Shown in pieces: positions 33,437-41,544 of a stretch of 64,000 nt of DNA (the stretch's first letter is position 1; each line of letters opens with the position of its first letter). Both the position numbers and the translations under genes were made by a program. Source of the DNA: Dethiosulfatibacter aminovorans DSM 17477. Lineage in GTDB: Bacteria; Bacillota; Clostridia; Tissierellales; Dethiosulfatibacteraceae. The stretch lies in assembly GCF_900142005.1 (NCBI RefSeq), contig NZ_FQZL01000009.1, positions 124,001 to 188,000 on the forward strand, in the 5' to 3' direction. Under the pieces are notes generated by a model. The model was not told where the DNA came from. It was given only the letters and a program-made list of their open reading frames with translations, and searched no databases.

Positions 33437-33720
33437 GGCAGATTTCGACATGAAACCTATAATGTATTATAGAGGGATATGTTTTTTGGTCAAGAGTAGA
33501 CTGAAATTGGGAATTTTATATATACAATATGTGAAGGATAAAATCGTGCAGAAGCGGACTATATTTTGTGGAGTCTCCTTATACAATATATGTAGAAGAG
33601 ATTACAGGAAAATCGGACTATATCTTGTGGGGATACCTTATACAATATATAGAGGGATGTGATTTTGGTCAAATAGTGTGAGATTTCAACATGTAACCCT
33701 TATACAAGTAGTGAAGAGAA
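33433..33720. repeat. Degenerate tandem array with 59-bp period
   Basis: TATACAATAT(AT) recurs at 33521, 33580, 33639 and (TATACAA) 33701, with a weaker TGTATTAT at 33464, so steps are 57, 59, 59 and 62 bases. Units 2 and 3 also share CGGACTATAT(T/C)TTGTGG at 33555 and 33614; the outer units share GAGGGAT(A/G)TG-TTTTGGTCAA and GATTTC(G/A)ACATG(A/T)AACC. Non-coding as judged by the repeats dictating the frame. Candidate iterons of a replication origin or a packaging/regulator site. Confidence 0.65.
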
Positions 33721-34053
33721 ACAAACAAAACAAGGTATTAACATCAACGTCAATGATGTTTATATATGAATATTATTTGAATAGCTATTTTATAATAGTT
33801 TTTCATCCTCCAATATATCAAGCTATAGCCAGCCTGATATATTTTTTTTGACAATGTTATGAAATAATTAATAATGTTGTCATTATTCTTTATGTTGCCG
33901 TTTTAACGGTACATTTTTAAAAGGGCGGTCTGCCAACTGCCCTTCTCCTAATAAAAATATCAACCATTTATGGTTGTTTTGTATATCCAAGGGGGCGAAA
34001 GCTCCCACCCCTTTTTTAAGAAGGGAATTAATGATTTAATAAAGGTGGTCAAA
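33721..34053 (+). other. Non-coding region between repeat array and HTH gene, with hairpins
   Basis: No gene is supported. Seen: GACAATGTTAT with imperfect partner ATAATGTTGTC (33851-33882); AAGGGCGGT/ACTGCCCTT (33919-33945); CAACCAT/ATGGTTG followed by TTTT (33961-33980); and AAGGGGG...CCCCTTTTTT with the compact inner hairpin GCGAAAGC (33989-34017), which is a good terminator. AT-rich tracts between them would suit an origin next to the repeat array. Confidence 0.5.
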
Positions 34054-34239
34054 ATGAAATGTGATAAATTAATAATGCTTTTGAAAAATACGCTTTACTT
34101 GAATGATAATATAAGTCAAAAATATATAGCTGATGGAATTAATATTTCCAATTCGGCACTAAGTCAATTTAAACGTGGAAAACTTATATTGTCAGATGAA
34201 AAACAAAAGGAATTACTTGATTTCCTTTTGAATATATAA
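34054..34239 (+). CDS. Small helix-turn-helix protein (Cro/XRE-like)
   Basis: 61 residues from the ATG at 34054, which has GGTGG before it; an in-frame extension upstream runs back through the terminator hairpin and is not credible. The core YLNDNISQKYIADGINISNSALSQFKRGK (in part: ISNSALSQFKRGK) has the Cro/C1 helix spacing. A small DNA-binding switch protein for the satellite is likely; target may be the AGGTATC-TATACCT sites. Confidence 0.7.
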   Translation: MKCDKLIMLLKNTLYLNDNISQKYIADGINISNSALSQFKRGKLILSDEKQKELLDFLLNI

Positions 34240-34304
34240 ATATTGGGTTTTGATAGTTAAACTTGTAAAAGGGTAATTATCGGGAAACAAAAGGAGGTTC
34301 GTAA

Positions 34305-34736
34305 ATGAGCGAAGAAAATAAAACATACACACAAGAGCAAGTTGATAAGCTTGTGCAGTCGGAAACTGATAAAATCCGAACAGAGTACACAAAACAAATT
34401 AAGGAGCTACAAGAGAAACTTCCACCTGAAAAAGATGAAAAGGAAGTTGACTTGGCGAATAGATTGAAAGCTCTTGAAGAAAGGGAAAAAATGATGGATG
34501 TTCAAGATGAATTATCAAAAAAGGGTTTTGATCGGGAGCTTGCCGATTTTATAAAATCAGGTTCTGATATTGAAAAACTTACTGAAATCTTGAAGAATAA
34601 TCAAAACTATATCCCTGACAAACATAAGGGAACAGAAACAACAATAACCAAAGAACAGTTTAAAGCTATGGGATATTCAGAAAGAGCGAAAATCTACAAT
34701 GAGAATCCTGAACTTTATAAAAAACTGTCACAATAA
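34305..34736 (+). CDS. Capsid scaffold-like protein (DUF4355/gp20 type)
   Basis: 143 residues, strongly predicted coiled coil in the first half (KTYTQEQVDKLVQSETDKIR, then a Glu/Lys-rich helix LANRLKALEEREKMM) and a helical C-terminus (FKAMGYSERAKIYNENPELYKKL). Directly upstream of the capsid gene, as scaffolding proteins are in many Firmicute phages, and with the usual sequence cues (VDLANRLKALEE, KGFDRELADFI). AGGAGG ribosome site. No prohead protease gene lies nearby, as in phages whose scaffold leaves without cleavage. Confidence 0.8.
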   Translation: MSEENKTYTQEQVDKLVQSETDKIRTEYTKQIKELQEKLPPEKDEKEVDLANRLKALEEREKMMDVQDELSKKGFDRELADFIKSGSDIEKLTEILKNNQNYIPDKHKGTETTITKEQFKAMGYSERAKIYNENPELYKKLSQ

Positions 34737-34745
34737 CTATGATAT

Positions 34746-34785
34746 AAACGCTCGCCAAAGCGTTTAAATAAAATAAAATTTTTTT
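34746..34785 (+). terminator. Partial terminator between scaffold and capsid genes
   Basis: AAACGCT (34746-34752) pairs with AGCGTTT (34759-34765), then an A/T stretch ending in TTTTTTT at 34780-34786. The distance between stem and T run makes this weak. Confidence 0.4.
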
Positions 34786-34853
34786 AATACCATTCTAAAA
34801 TTTTATCTTTTAATAAACAATATGATAAATGAATAAAAAATATGACAAGTAAA

Positions 34854-34867
34854 GACGGTAAACCGTC
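34854..34867 (+). promoter_or_regulatory. Short palindrome in the capsid 5' leader
   Basis: GACGGT-AA-ACCGTC lies 26 bases upstream of the capsid start, before AAAGGAGG. It may be a 5' stabilising hairpin of the capsid message or a protein site. Confidence 0.4.
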
Positions 34868-34893
34868 AAATAAATTTAAAGGAGGAATAATTA

Positions 34894-35739
34894 ATGGCAT
34901 TGATTATACCAGCTCTATATAAGGACTCTGTCCTTGAAAAAATGAGCTATAAATTAAGAGTTTCAAAACTAGCCACAGATATGACTAGCGATGTGTTTCT
35001 TATAGGTTCAGAAGGCGAGACAGTTCATTTTCCTGTATGGGATAGAATTGACGAAGCTGACGTTGTAACCAAGGGAACAGAAATTGATGTGGAAACCATG
35101 TCGCAAACAGATTCAACCGCTACAATTTATCAAATTGCCAAAGGTGTCAGAGTTTATGATAAAGACGCTAAAGGTGTCAGGGGTAATATGACTGATGTTG
35201 CAATTGAACAAACAGCTGGTTCATTAGCAGAGAAAATTGATTCTATGCTTATTGCAACTCTAGACAGTGAAGTTTCACTATCAAGTGCGACGGCGGCAGT
35301 CAATGCAATCACACAAACTGAACTACTCACAGGAATGGGATTGTTTTCTGATGACCAAGATGCAGATTCTTTCGCAGGAATCGTAATAAATTCAGTTCTA
35401 CTTTCAAGTTTTCTTGGAATGGATATGTTTGTATCTACTGGATACACTAATACAGTTGACGGAAACGGTATTGTAAGAGCGGGCGGACTTATAGGTTTCT
35501 TTATGGGAATACCTGTATATATGTCTAACCACAATACTATGAGTTCAGATACTACACCTGAAGCCAAAACTTATGTAATCAAGAAAAATGCTCTTGGTTA
35601 TATGTTCAAACAAGATTTGAACGTGGAAATCGAGAGACTTCCAAAATTGTTTGCAAATGATGTTGTAACATCTAGTATGCTTGCAACTAAGCTCGTTGAC
35701 AGTTCAGGAGCATTGCTTCTAAAGAAAACAATAGCGTAG
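34894..35739 (+). CDS. Major capsid protein (HK97-fold type)
   Basis: 281 residues, without a protease or delta domain. The N-arm ALIIPALYKDSVLEKMSYKL, spine-helix region TDVAIEQTAGSLAEKIDSMLIATLDSE (in part), GIVINSVLLSSFLGMD and FFMGIPVYMSNHN are arranged as in the clostridial phage coat proteins. Strong AAAGGAGG ribosome site, codon use consistent with high expression, and a good terminator at 35851, so it forms a late-type unit with the scaffold. A satellite with its own capsid gene does not need to reshape a helper capsid. Confidence 0.88.
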   Translation: MALIIPALYKDSVLEKMSYKLRVSKLATDMTSDVFLIGSEGETVHFPVWDRIDEADVVTKGTEIDVETMSQTDSTATIYQIAKGVRVYDKDAKGVRGNMTDVAIEQTAGSLAEKIDSMLIATLDSEVSLSSATAAVNAITQTELLTGMGLFSDDQDADSFAGIVINSVLLSSFLGMDMFVSTGYTNTVDGNGIVRAGGLIGFFMGIPVYMSNHNTMSSDTTPEAKTYVIKKNALGYMFKQDLNVEIERLPKLFANDVVTSSMLATKLVDSSGALLLKKTIA

Positions 35740-35850
35740 TACAAAAAAATTAAATGAAAGGTAGGTGAAAAGCCACAATCCTTTCAGAGAAATTATTAAA
35801 GTCTTAAAATTAGAGTTAACATTACTTGTGCAATTAAATACAGAGATTGA

Positions 35851-35884
35851 AGAGAAAGCTAATCATCAGGCTTTCTCTTTTTTT
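35851..35884 (+). terminator. Terminator after the capsid gene
   Basis: AGAGAAAGC/GCTTTCTCT perfect stem with loop TAATCATCAG, followed by TTTTTTT. Confidence 0.9.
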
Positions 35885-35929
35885 GAACTTTTAGTTACAT
35901 ATGAAATCACAAAGAAAGGAGTATGTAAA

Positions 35930-36166
35930 ATGTTGAGATTGAAAGATTTAATCCAAATAAGAATAAGGTCTGGAATTAGTCAAAAAGAATTAGCTGAATA
36001 TTTAGATTTTTCAAGACCATTTGTCTCTATGGTTGAATCGGGTAAAAGAGATATCCCGAAAGACAAGAGAAAAGAATGGGAACAAGCCGTTATGGTTTTG
36101 AGAAGTGAGAAAATAAAAGAACTAAATAAAAAATTACAAGAAATGATTAAAGAAGAAAGCAAATAA
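35930..36166 (+). CDS. XRE-family helix-turn-helix protein
   Basis: 78 residues from the ATG at 35930 with AAAGGAG upstream; the longer frame from 35765 crosses the terminator and is rejected. LIQIRIRSGISQKELAEYLDFSRPFVSMVESGKRDIPKDKR (in part: ISQKELAEYLDFSRPFVSMVE) is a textbook XRE helix-turn-helix; a basic helical tail follows. Probable regulator of the satellite's replication-packaging module to its right. A 190-base gap with an operator-like repeat (36304) follows. Confidence 0.85.
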   Translation: MLRLKDLIQIRIRSGISQKELAEYLDFSRPFVSMVESGKRDIPKDKRKEWEQAVMVLRSEKIKELNKKLQEMIKEESK

Positions 36167-36303
36167 ATCACGAAGGGGGAACATGTAGTGAATTATTTGC
36201 TTTTCTATCTTTGAATAAAAGGATATGAAAAGCGAGTAACATTATTGTCTGAAAGGGTAGCTACAACGCTCTAACAAGGCAAACTTCAATTTAAATTACA
36301 AAT

Positions 36304-36322
36304 AGGTATCTATGGTATACCT
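36304..36322. promoter_or_regulatory. Putative operator, copy 2
   Basis: AGGTATC-TATGG-TATACCT followed by GAATG, almost the same as AGGTATC-ATTG-TATACCT-AATG at 32415. It lies between the XRE gene and the replication module. A looser relative, GGGTATACCATTTTACCT, is at 41096-41113 before the portal module. Confidence 0.45.
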
Positions 36323-36341
36323 GAATGAAAAACAGATAGAA

Positions 36342-36366
36342 AAGTAATGTGATTACTACATTACTT
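36342..36366 (+). promoter_or_regulatory. Hairpin occupying the ribosome-site position of the next gene
   Basis: AAGTAATGT/ACATTACTT perfect 9-base stem, loop GATTACT, ending 4 bases before the ATG at 36371. There is no Shine-Dalgarno sequence. A nested alternative pairs GTAAT with ATTAC in the loop. Confidence 0.45.
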
Positions 36367-36370
36367 AAAA

Positions 36371-37150
36371 ATGGAAAACAGAAAATGGCATAAAGAAATA
36401 AATGGTGAAGAACAAAAATTGATACTTACAGATGATATTGACAGCCTTTTGAGTTGTGCAATATTAAACCAACTATTTAATATACAAGTAGGCGGTTTCT
36501 TTAGTTGGGAAACTTTATATTTAACAAAGGAACATGCTTGGTTAGACCCAATATATATTGATTGTGACCTTTCAAAAGGAAAGTGTTTTGGAAACCATTT
36601 TACAGTGATTGAAAATCCTGAAGCAATGAATATGAATACAATAAGAAAAATCAAGAGAAATGGTTATTGTCGAAAATATCCATTCAGTACAACACTTTTA
36701 ATATTAAGCCTGTATAACATAGATTTATCTAATATGACAGATGAACAACTTAAAATACTAATTGCCATTGATTCGGCATATCAGGGCTTTTATACAAAGA
36801 ACGAGTATTTTAAATCAATATGGATAAACTGGGCTAAAAGTATGAAATTAGATATCTTCATAGATTTATTAGAAAGAACCAATAAATCGGAATTTCAAGA
36901 CATCAACGTTAAATATAATTTGAAAGCAAAATTAAGAATCAGAGATGATAAATTAATTGGAACTTCATTGAAAGTTCGGGAAATTCAAAAGATTTTCCCC
37001 GATATTAATTTATCAGTAAATTTAAAAGGTCTTGAATTTGAAGAAGAATTTAAGACAATTCCATATGAAGGATATCCCGATCAAAAGGAAAATATCTTTC
37101 AAGGAGCATGGACAAAGAAGAACTACGCTAAATGGTCAGTTCTTGCATAA
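36371..37150 (+). CDS. Unknown protein upstream of primase
   Basis: 259 residues, soluble. The early motif LILTDDIDSLLSCAILNQLF with two acidic clusters recalls the first metal motif of DHH-type phosphoesterases, but no DHH triad is seen, so the comparison is weak. Two possible zinc or structural Cys (CDLSKGKCF). No ribosome site; a perfect hairpin stands just upstream, so translation may be regulated. Stop overlaps the ATG at 37150 and the primase gene follows directly, so a role in replication is likely by position. Confidence 0.6.
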   Translation: MENRKWHKEINGEEQKLILTDDIDSLLSCAILNQLFNIQVGGFFSWETLYLTKEHAWLDPIYIDCDLSKGKCFGNHFTVIENPEAMNMNTIRKIKRNGYCRKYPFSTTLLILSLYNIDLSNMTDEQLKILIAIDSAYQGFYTKNEYFKSIWINWAKSMKLDIFIDLLERTNKSEFQDINVKYNLKAKLRIRDDKLIGTSLKVREIQKIFPDINLSVNLKGLEFEEEFKTIPYEGYPDQKENIFQGAWTKKNYAKWSVLA

Positions 37151-37173
37151 TGGACAAAAGGAAGGGGAGATTA

Positions 37174-39093
37174 GTGATAAATACAAAACAATTTTTAGAA
37201 TCTTTTCACGGAAAAGAAAAAATAAATTTCAACTGTATTAAACAATATGGAAAGAAATTAAATTCAGAATATAACGATAAAACGATAGATGTATTATCCC
37301 AGTTGAACGAACAAGGATATAACATCTATTTTTATGTGAATGGTGGAGGCGTAAAGGACAAAGAAATAAATAAATTTAACGCTTTATTTATAGACTTTGA
37401 CAAAGGCAAAATACAGAGCAAAGAATATTATCCACTTGATGAAGTGGCAAAATATAAAGAAGAATGTATAAAAAAGGTTCAAGATTTTGATTTTGAGCCT
37501 TCTTTTATTGTAGAGACTAGGAACGGCATACATGTTTATTGGCTTCTTAATGAGGGAGCATTACCTGAAGAATGGAAAATATGTACTGAAAAATTGATAT
37601 CATATTTTGACAGTGACCCAAGAGTAAAGAACCCAGCTAGATTGATGAGAGTACCTAACTATAATTGGATTAAAGATATCAATAATCCTTTTATGTGCAA
37701 TATCATTGAATCAAATAATATTAAATACGATATTGAGGATTTTATGTTTTGCCTTCCTGATATTGAGAAAAAGGAAATTAAGAAAAGTAATAGGATAATT
37801 AAGACAGTTAAAAAGGTTGATTCTAATAATAACGATAATATGAATATTATGGCAATTAAAAACCTTGATGTTGATATGATGAAGCTATTATTAGATAGAG
37901 GGGGAAAAAGGTGTAACGATATAATCTATACTATATATAAAGAATATATCGTTACACCTAAAACCCACGACAAAGATATACCAACGGATACACTTGTTTT
38001 GTCTGATATGGAATTTTTTGATTTAATTGAATATATAGATTTGTATATATTCCTTGGTGTTGATGGTGACAAGTTTTCTTGTATACTTCCAAGCCATGAA
38101 GACAATAATCCATCGGCTGGCATTGTCACGAATCAAAATGACCACTACATGTACAACTGTTTTGGTTGTGGTTTTAAAGGTGGAATACTTAAACTAATTC
38201 AAGCCATTAGCGGTTGTAATCTGCCACAATCAATTAATTTCCTTAAAGCGGTATTCAATATAACAACGGAAACGGAATATCAGAAACAACAAAAGGAGTT
38301 ATATGATTCAAATATTTCATACATTTTAAGCGGTAAGATGGAAAATGATTATCCTGATTTGTGGAAATATATCAAGCCCAGGAAGACAAAATTAATCACA
38401 TTACTTGAATACGCAAAGAATAATATTACTGATGAAAAATATTCTATTGATGGAGATTCAATCTTCTATGGTTCTATAAGGTACTTTAAGGATTTGTTAA
38501 ATATTGGCTCTTTAGAAACTATCAATAAAACAATTCAATTATTCAATTTCCTTGAGCTAGTCACTAAGATTGCACCTGAAGAAATACCTTCTGAAATGTT
38601 AGAAAAGCATAAAAAGAAGGCAAAAGAGAATAAACATAAGAATTTGATAAATACATACATGATTAAATCTTATGATTATAATACGCTTCAGGAGAGCGAT
38701 GAAAAGGCAAAAATTTTAAAAGATAATAACTTTTCTATGAAGGGCTTGAGCTATGAATATATTTTAAGAACTTTCGGGGAAGAAACGGCAAAGAAATATT
38801 ATCCTCAAAATAGGAAAAGCAAGCCTTCTAAAAAGTCGGATATCTTGACAAATGAAATTGTAAAAATAATATTCTGTCAGATTGAATTAAAGGGCTTTGT
38901 CATAGAAAAAGAAATTGTAGAATCTTTGGGTTCACAGTATGGCAGAGAGAAAGTTAAAACCCAAATGAAAAGAAGTATCCAAGAGATATTAGATAAATAC
39001 GATTTGCAAAGAATAAGAGCAAATAAATTGAATAAAGAAAAGTATGGGATAACTTGTCAGGGTTATCCTTTTATTATTGTGAGAGGTGATTAA
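37174..39093 (+). CDS. Primase: AEP (RepB-like) domain with internal CHC2 zinc finger
   Basis: 639 residues from the GTG at 37174, preceded by AAGGGGAG; ATG at 37150, overlapping the previous stop, is the alternative and adds 8 residues. AEP core: metal-binding FIDFD (Asp74, Asp76), FIVETRNGIHVYWLL with His120, NPARLMRVPNYNWIKD. Then a CHC2-type zinc site Cys303-x4-His308...Cys329-x2-Cys332 (CILPSH, YNCFGCGFKGG), the kind normally at the N-terminus of DnaG. The C-terminal 270 residues are helical with a possible winged helix (YGREKVKTQMKRSIQEIL). Primes replication of the element. Numbering uses the GTG start. Confidence 0.82.
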   Translation: MINTKQFLESFHGKEKINFNCIKQYGKKLNSEYNDKTIDVLSQLNEQGYNIYFYVNGGGVKDKEINKFNALFIDFDKGKIQSKEYYPLDEVAKYKEECIKKVQDFDFEPSFIVETRNGIHVYWLLNEGALPEEWKICTEKLISYFDSDPRVKNPARLMRVPNYNWIKDINNPFMCNIIESNNIKYDIEDFMFCLPDIEKKEIKKSNRIIKTVKKVDSNNNDNMNIMAIKNLDVDMMKLLLDRGGKRCNDIIYTIYKEYIVTPKTHDKDIPTDTLVLSDMEFFDLIEYIDLYIFLGVDGDKFSCILPSHEDNNPSAGIVTNQNDHYMYNCFGCGFKGGILKLIQAISGCNLPQSINFLKAVFNITTETEYQKQQKELYDSNISYILSGKMENDYPDLWKYIKPRKTKLITLLEYAKNNITDEKYSIDGDSIFYGSIRYFKDLLNIGSLETINKTIQLFNFLELVTKIAPEEIPSEMLEKHKKKAKENKHKNLINTYMIKSYDYNTLQESDEKAKILKDNNFSMKGLSYEYILRTFGEETAKKYYPQNRKSKPSKKSDILTNEIVKIIFCQIELKGFVIEKEIVESLGSQYGREKVKTQMKRSIQEILDKYDLQRIRANKLNKEKYGITCQGYPFIIVRGD

Positions 39094-39486
39094 ATGGCAT
39101 CAACAAGTATAAAACAACAATTGCAAGACATTATAAAAAATGAGTACAAAACCATATATGTCCTTTGGAAGTATTGTCCTCAATATTTTCAAGGAAAGGA
39201 ATTGAATTCAATAGATGATTTAAAAGCAAACTGGAAGATGTTCCCAAAGAGTACAGATGAACAAATGGCTTTGAACTGGGAACTTGAAGAAGATGTTTCT
39301 AAGGGGATAAAATTTCTTCTTGATAAGCTCCATCAAAAGAAAATGGTTGATGTATATTTGACCTTTTACGAGAAAGCCAAAGAAGGGGACGTTGCATCAG
39401 CTAAATTCCTAATGGATTTTTCAAAAGAATTCTTTAAGGACAGTATATCGGAGCTTGAAAGCCTATTAAATGGAATAGAAGTTTAA
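39094..39486 (+). CDS. Terminase small subunit (TerS-like)
   Basis: 130 residues, all-helical, immediately before the large terminase gene (gap of 2-11 bases). GAGGTG ribosome site overlaps the primase stop. The C-terminal part YLTFYEKAKEGDVASAKFLMDFSKEFF follows the common TerS pattern of a helix ending GDxxAAKFLxxF. It would recognise the packaging site on satellite DNA, thereby giving specificity for the satellite over host and helper DNA. Family assignment rests on position and helix pattern. Confidence 0.7.
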   Translation: MASTSIKQQLQDIIKNEYKTIYVLWKYCPQYFQGKELNSIDDLKANWKMFPKSTDEQMALNWELEEDVSKGIKFLLDKLHQKKMVDVYLTFYEKAKEGDVASAKFLMDFSKEFFKDSISELESLLNGIEV

Positions 39487-39497
39487 GGGTGATTAAA

Positions 39498-41036
39498 TTG
39501 GATAATAATGAAAAATTAATAAAGATAATGTCAGAGCCGAAGCTTTGGATCGAAAGCTTTGTGAAGATAGTAGATAAAGAAGGTAAACTTGTACCGTTCA
39601 AGCTGAACAATGAACAGGCTGAACTACTTGAAGGATTAGACAAATATTCTATCATTCTTAAATCAAGACAATTAGGGATATCAAGTGTATCACTAGCCTT
39701 ATCCTTGTATTATGCACTGATTCAATCAAATGTAACATGTTTATTAATGTCTTACTCAATTGATTCAGCTACAGGAATCTTTGATAAGTTAAAACAGATG
39801 GAAAGTGATTTACCTGAAGTTATAAGAGTTAAGATGGTAAATAATAACAGAAAAGAGTTGAAATTTTTAAACGGTTCAAGGATTATTGTTGCAACTTGTG
39901 GGACAAAGGACGTTGCAAGAGGATTGACAATTAAATTCTGTCACTTGTCAGAAGTTGCATTTATGAATGACAATATAGATAAGCAATTATTAGCAATTGA
40001 ACAAGCTTTAATACCTGACGGAAAGATAATACTTGAATCAACTGCCAATGGATTGAATCACTTTTCCGAGATGTGGAGTAAGGCAGAAAGGCAAGAATCA
40101 CTTTATAAGGGGTTCTTTTTTAGTTGGGTAAACGATAAAGTCATGTTTGCCAAAGAATATGATATGTTTTCAGAAATTTGGATTCAAAGAAATGGTAAAT
40201 TACCAACGGTAGAAGAGTTATCCGACATTGAAAAGGATTTATATGGACAGGGAGCAACTATTAAACAACTTGTTTGGCGTAGGCTGAAAATTGCCAATAG
40301 TTCAGAAGAATCCTTTCAACAAGAGTTTCCAAGTAATCCAATTGAAGCTTTTGTTTCAAGTGGTTCAAATATCTTTGACCCTGTACGGATTCATAAGAAA
40401 ATATCAAATATCCATAATATTAAACCGATTAAGAAACCAAGAGATTTTCCAAATACATTGATAATGTATTTTGGCAGCCAATTATTACTTTGGGCTGATG
40501 TTGAAAAAGGCAAAAGATATTATATCGGGGTAGATTGTTCTGAAGGTATCGGAAAGGACTCAAGTTGCATAGAAATAGTCGATTCTGATGGTTTCCAAGT
40601 CGGGCAATTTTCAAGCAACAAAATAAAACCTTATGAATTTGCTCAAGTGGTTTATGAGCTTGGAATATATTTCAATTATGCTTTGTTAGTAGTTGAAAAG
40701 GCATCAAGCGGAAATATCATACTAGAAAAATTAAGGTACGAATACAAGTATAAAAATATCTATAAATCAAAAATATTTGATGAACATGGAAGGAAGAAAA
40801 AGAAAATTGGATGGCTAACAAATGCCAAAACAAAACCTTTGATGATTGGTCATTTTGTGGAATTGTTTGAGACTGATGAAATTTTTATTAATTCAAAGGA
40901 ATTACTTGGACAGATGAAAACATTCATTTCAAAAGACAATGGAAAGACAGAAGGAGCAGGACATAAACACGATGACTGTGTACTAGCATTTGCAATGGCT
41001 CTACAAGGTGTCAAAAGTGGAATTTGGTATGTATAA
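39498..41036 (+). CDS. Terminase large subunit
   Basis: 512 residues from TTG at 39498 with AAGGGTG before it (GTG at 39489 also possible, giving 515). ATPase: Walker A-like KSRQLGISSVSLAL near residue 58, Walker B CHLSEVAF near 151 with catalytic Glu, coupling motif LESTANG. Nuclease: YIGVDCSEGIGKDSSCIEIVD (first Asp), final acidic pair in HKHDDCVLAFAMA. This motor cuts and pumps DNA into the capsid. All catalytic residues seem intact, so packaging is probably functional. Confidence 0.95.
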   Translation: MDNNEKLIKIMSEPKLWIESFVKIVDKEGKLVPFKLNNEQAELLEGLDKYSIILKSRQLGISSVSLALSLYYALIQSNVTCLLMSYSIDSATGIFDKLKQMESDLPEVIRVKMVNNNRKELKFLNGSRIIVATCGTKDVARGLTIKFCHLSEVAFMNDNIDKQLLAIEQALIPDGKIILESTANGLNHFSEMWSKAERQESLYKGFFFSWVNDKVMFAKEYDMFSEIWIQRNGKLPTVEELSDIEKDLYGQGATIKQLVWRRLKIANSSEESFQQEFPSNPIEAFVSSGSNIFDPVRIHKKISNIHNIKPIKKPRDFPNTLIMYFGSQLLLWADVEKGKRYYIGVDCSEGIGKDSSCIEIVDSDGFQVGQFSSNKIKPYEFAQVVYELGIYFNYALLVVEKASSGNIILEKLRYEYKYKNIYKSKIFDEHGRKKKKIGWLTNAKTKPLMIGHFVELFETDEIFINSKELLGQMKTFISKDNGKTEGAGHKHDDCVLAFAMALQGVKSGIWYV

Positions 41037-41171
41037 ACCATTTGTAATAGGTGTTTACAGGACTGTGAGAGCTTAAATTAAACCTTATTAATAAGGGGTA
41101 TACCATTTTACCTCTAAGAATATAAAAAGGCTTAAAAACCTGTCAGAAAAGAAAAACAGGGGGGTGAGTAT

Positions 41172-41324
41172 GTGCATTTAGAAAAGATGATTGAGAAGTA
41201 TTTAAAGATAAGCAAAGAAAAGTTGAAAGACTTGAATAAACAGAGAACTAGACAGTTGAGAATAAAAAATAGAAAGAAAAAAACTAAGAAAGAGAGTCCA
41301 AAATATGACGGCACAGAAAAATAA
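41172..41324 (+). CDS. Small very basic protein
   Basis: 50 residues starting at GTG 41172, with a GGGGGGTGA ribosome site just upstream. Composition is extreme: over a third Lys/Arg, with clusters LNKQRTRQLRIKNRKKKTKK. It lies between terminase and portal genes and overlaps a possible early start (41305) of the next gene. May bind DNA or RNA, or be an internal head protein. No family recognised; too short for usual gene finding. Confidence 0.5.
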   Translation: MHLEKMIEKYLKISKEKLKDLNKQRTRQLRIKNRKKKTKKESPKYDGTEK

Positions 41325-41355
41325 AAAGATTGTAAATATAACGGAGGGAAGAAAG

Positions 41356-41544
41356 ATGATGAACGCAGAAAAGATTGAAGTGAAGGTTATAGAAGAAAAA
41401 GAAAAAGTTGATAATGAATTTCTAGAATTAGTGTTGGATATTAAGGCAAGCTTCAAATCTATAAAGAAAGATATTGAGGAAATAAAACTTTCTATTGATA
41501 GAATTTGTAAAACTATGGAGATAAATGAAGGAGTGAACGAGTAA
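41356..41544 (+). CDS. Small coiled-coil protein
   Basis: 62 residues from ATG at 41356, 7 bases after GGAGGG; ATG at 41305 would give 79. Glu/Lys-rich heptad pattern (EVKVIEEKEKVDNEFLELVL, then SFKSIKKDIEEIKLSIDRI) predicts a single long coiled coil. Its stop overlaps the portal ATG (TAATG). Possibly a head or portal-associated factor; function unknown. Confidence 0.6.
   Translation: MMNAEKIEVKVIEEKEKVDNEFLELVLDIKASFKSIKKDIEEIKLSIDRICKTMEINEGVNE

Noticed and set aside
33450-33662. Open frame of 70 codons over the repeat array
   Set aside because: Its content follows the 59-bp repeats (ILYIQYV, YTIYRGM), no ribosome site; the repeats explain the frame better than a protein.
33433-33720. CRISPR array
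   Set aside because: Units vary in sequence and length, no constant repeats of 23-40 bases with unique spacers, and no cas genes.
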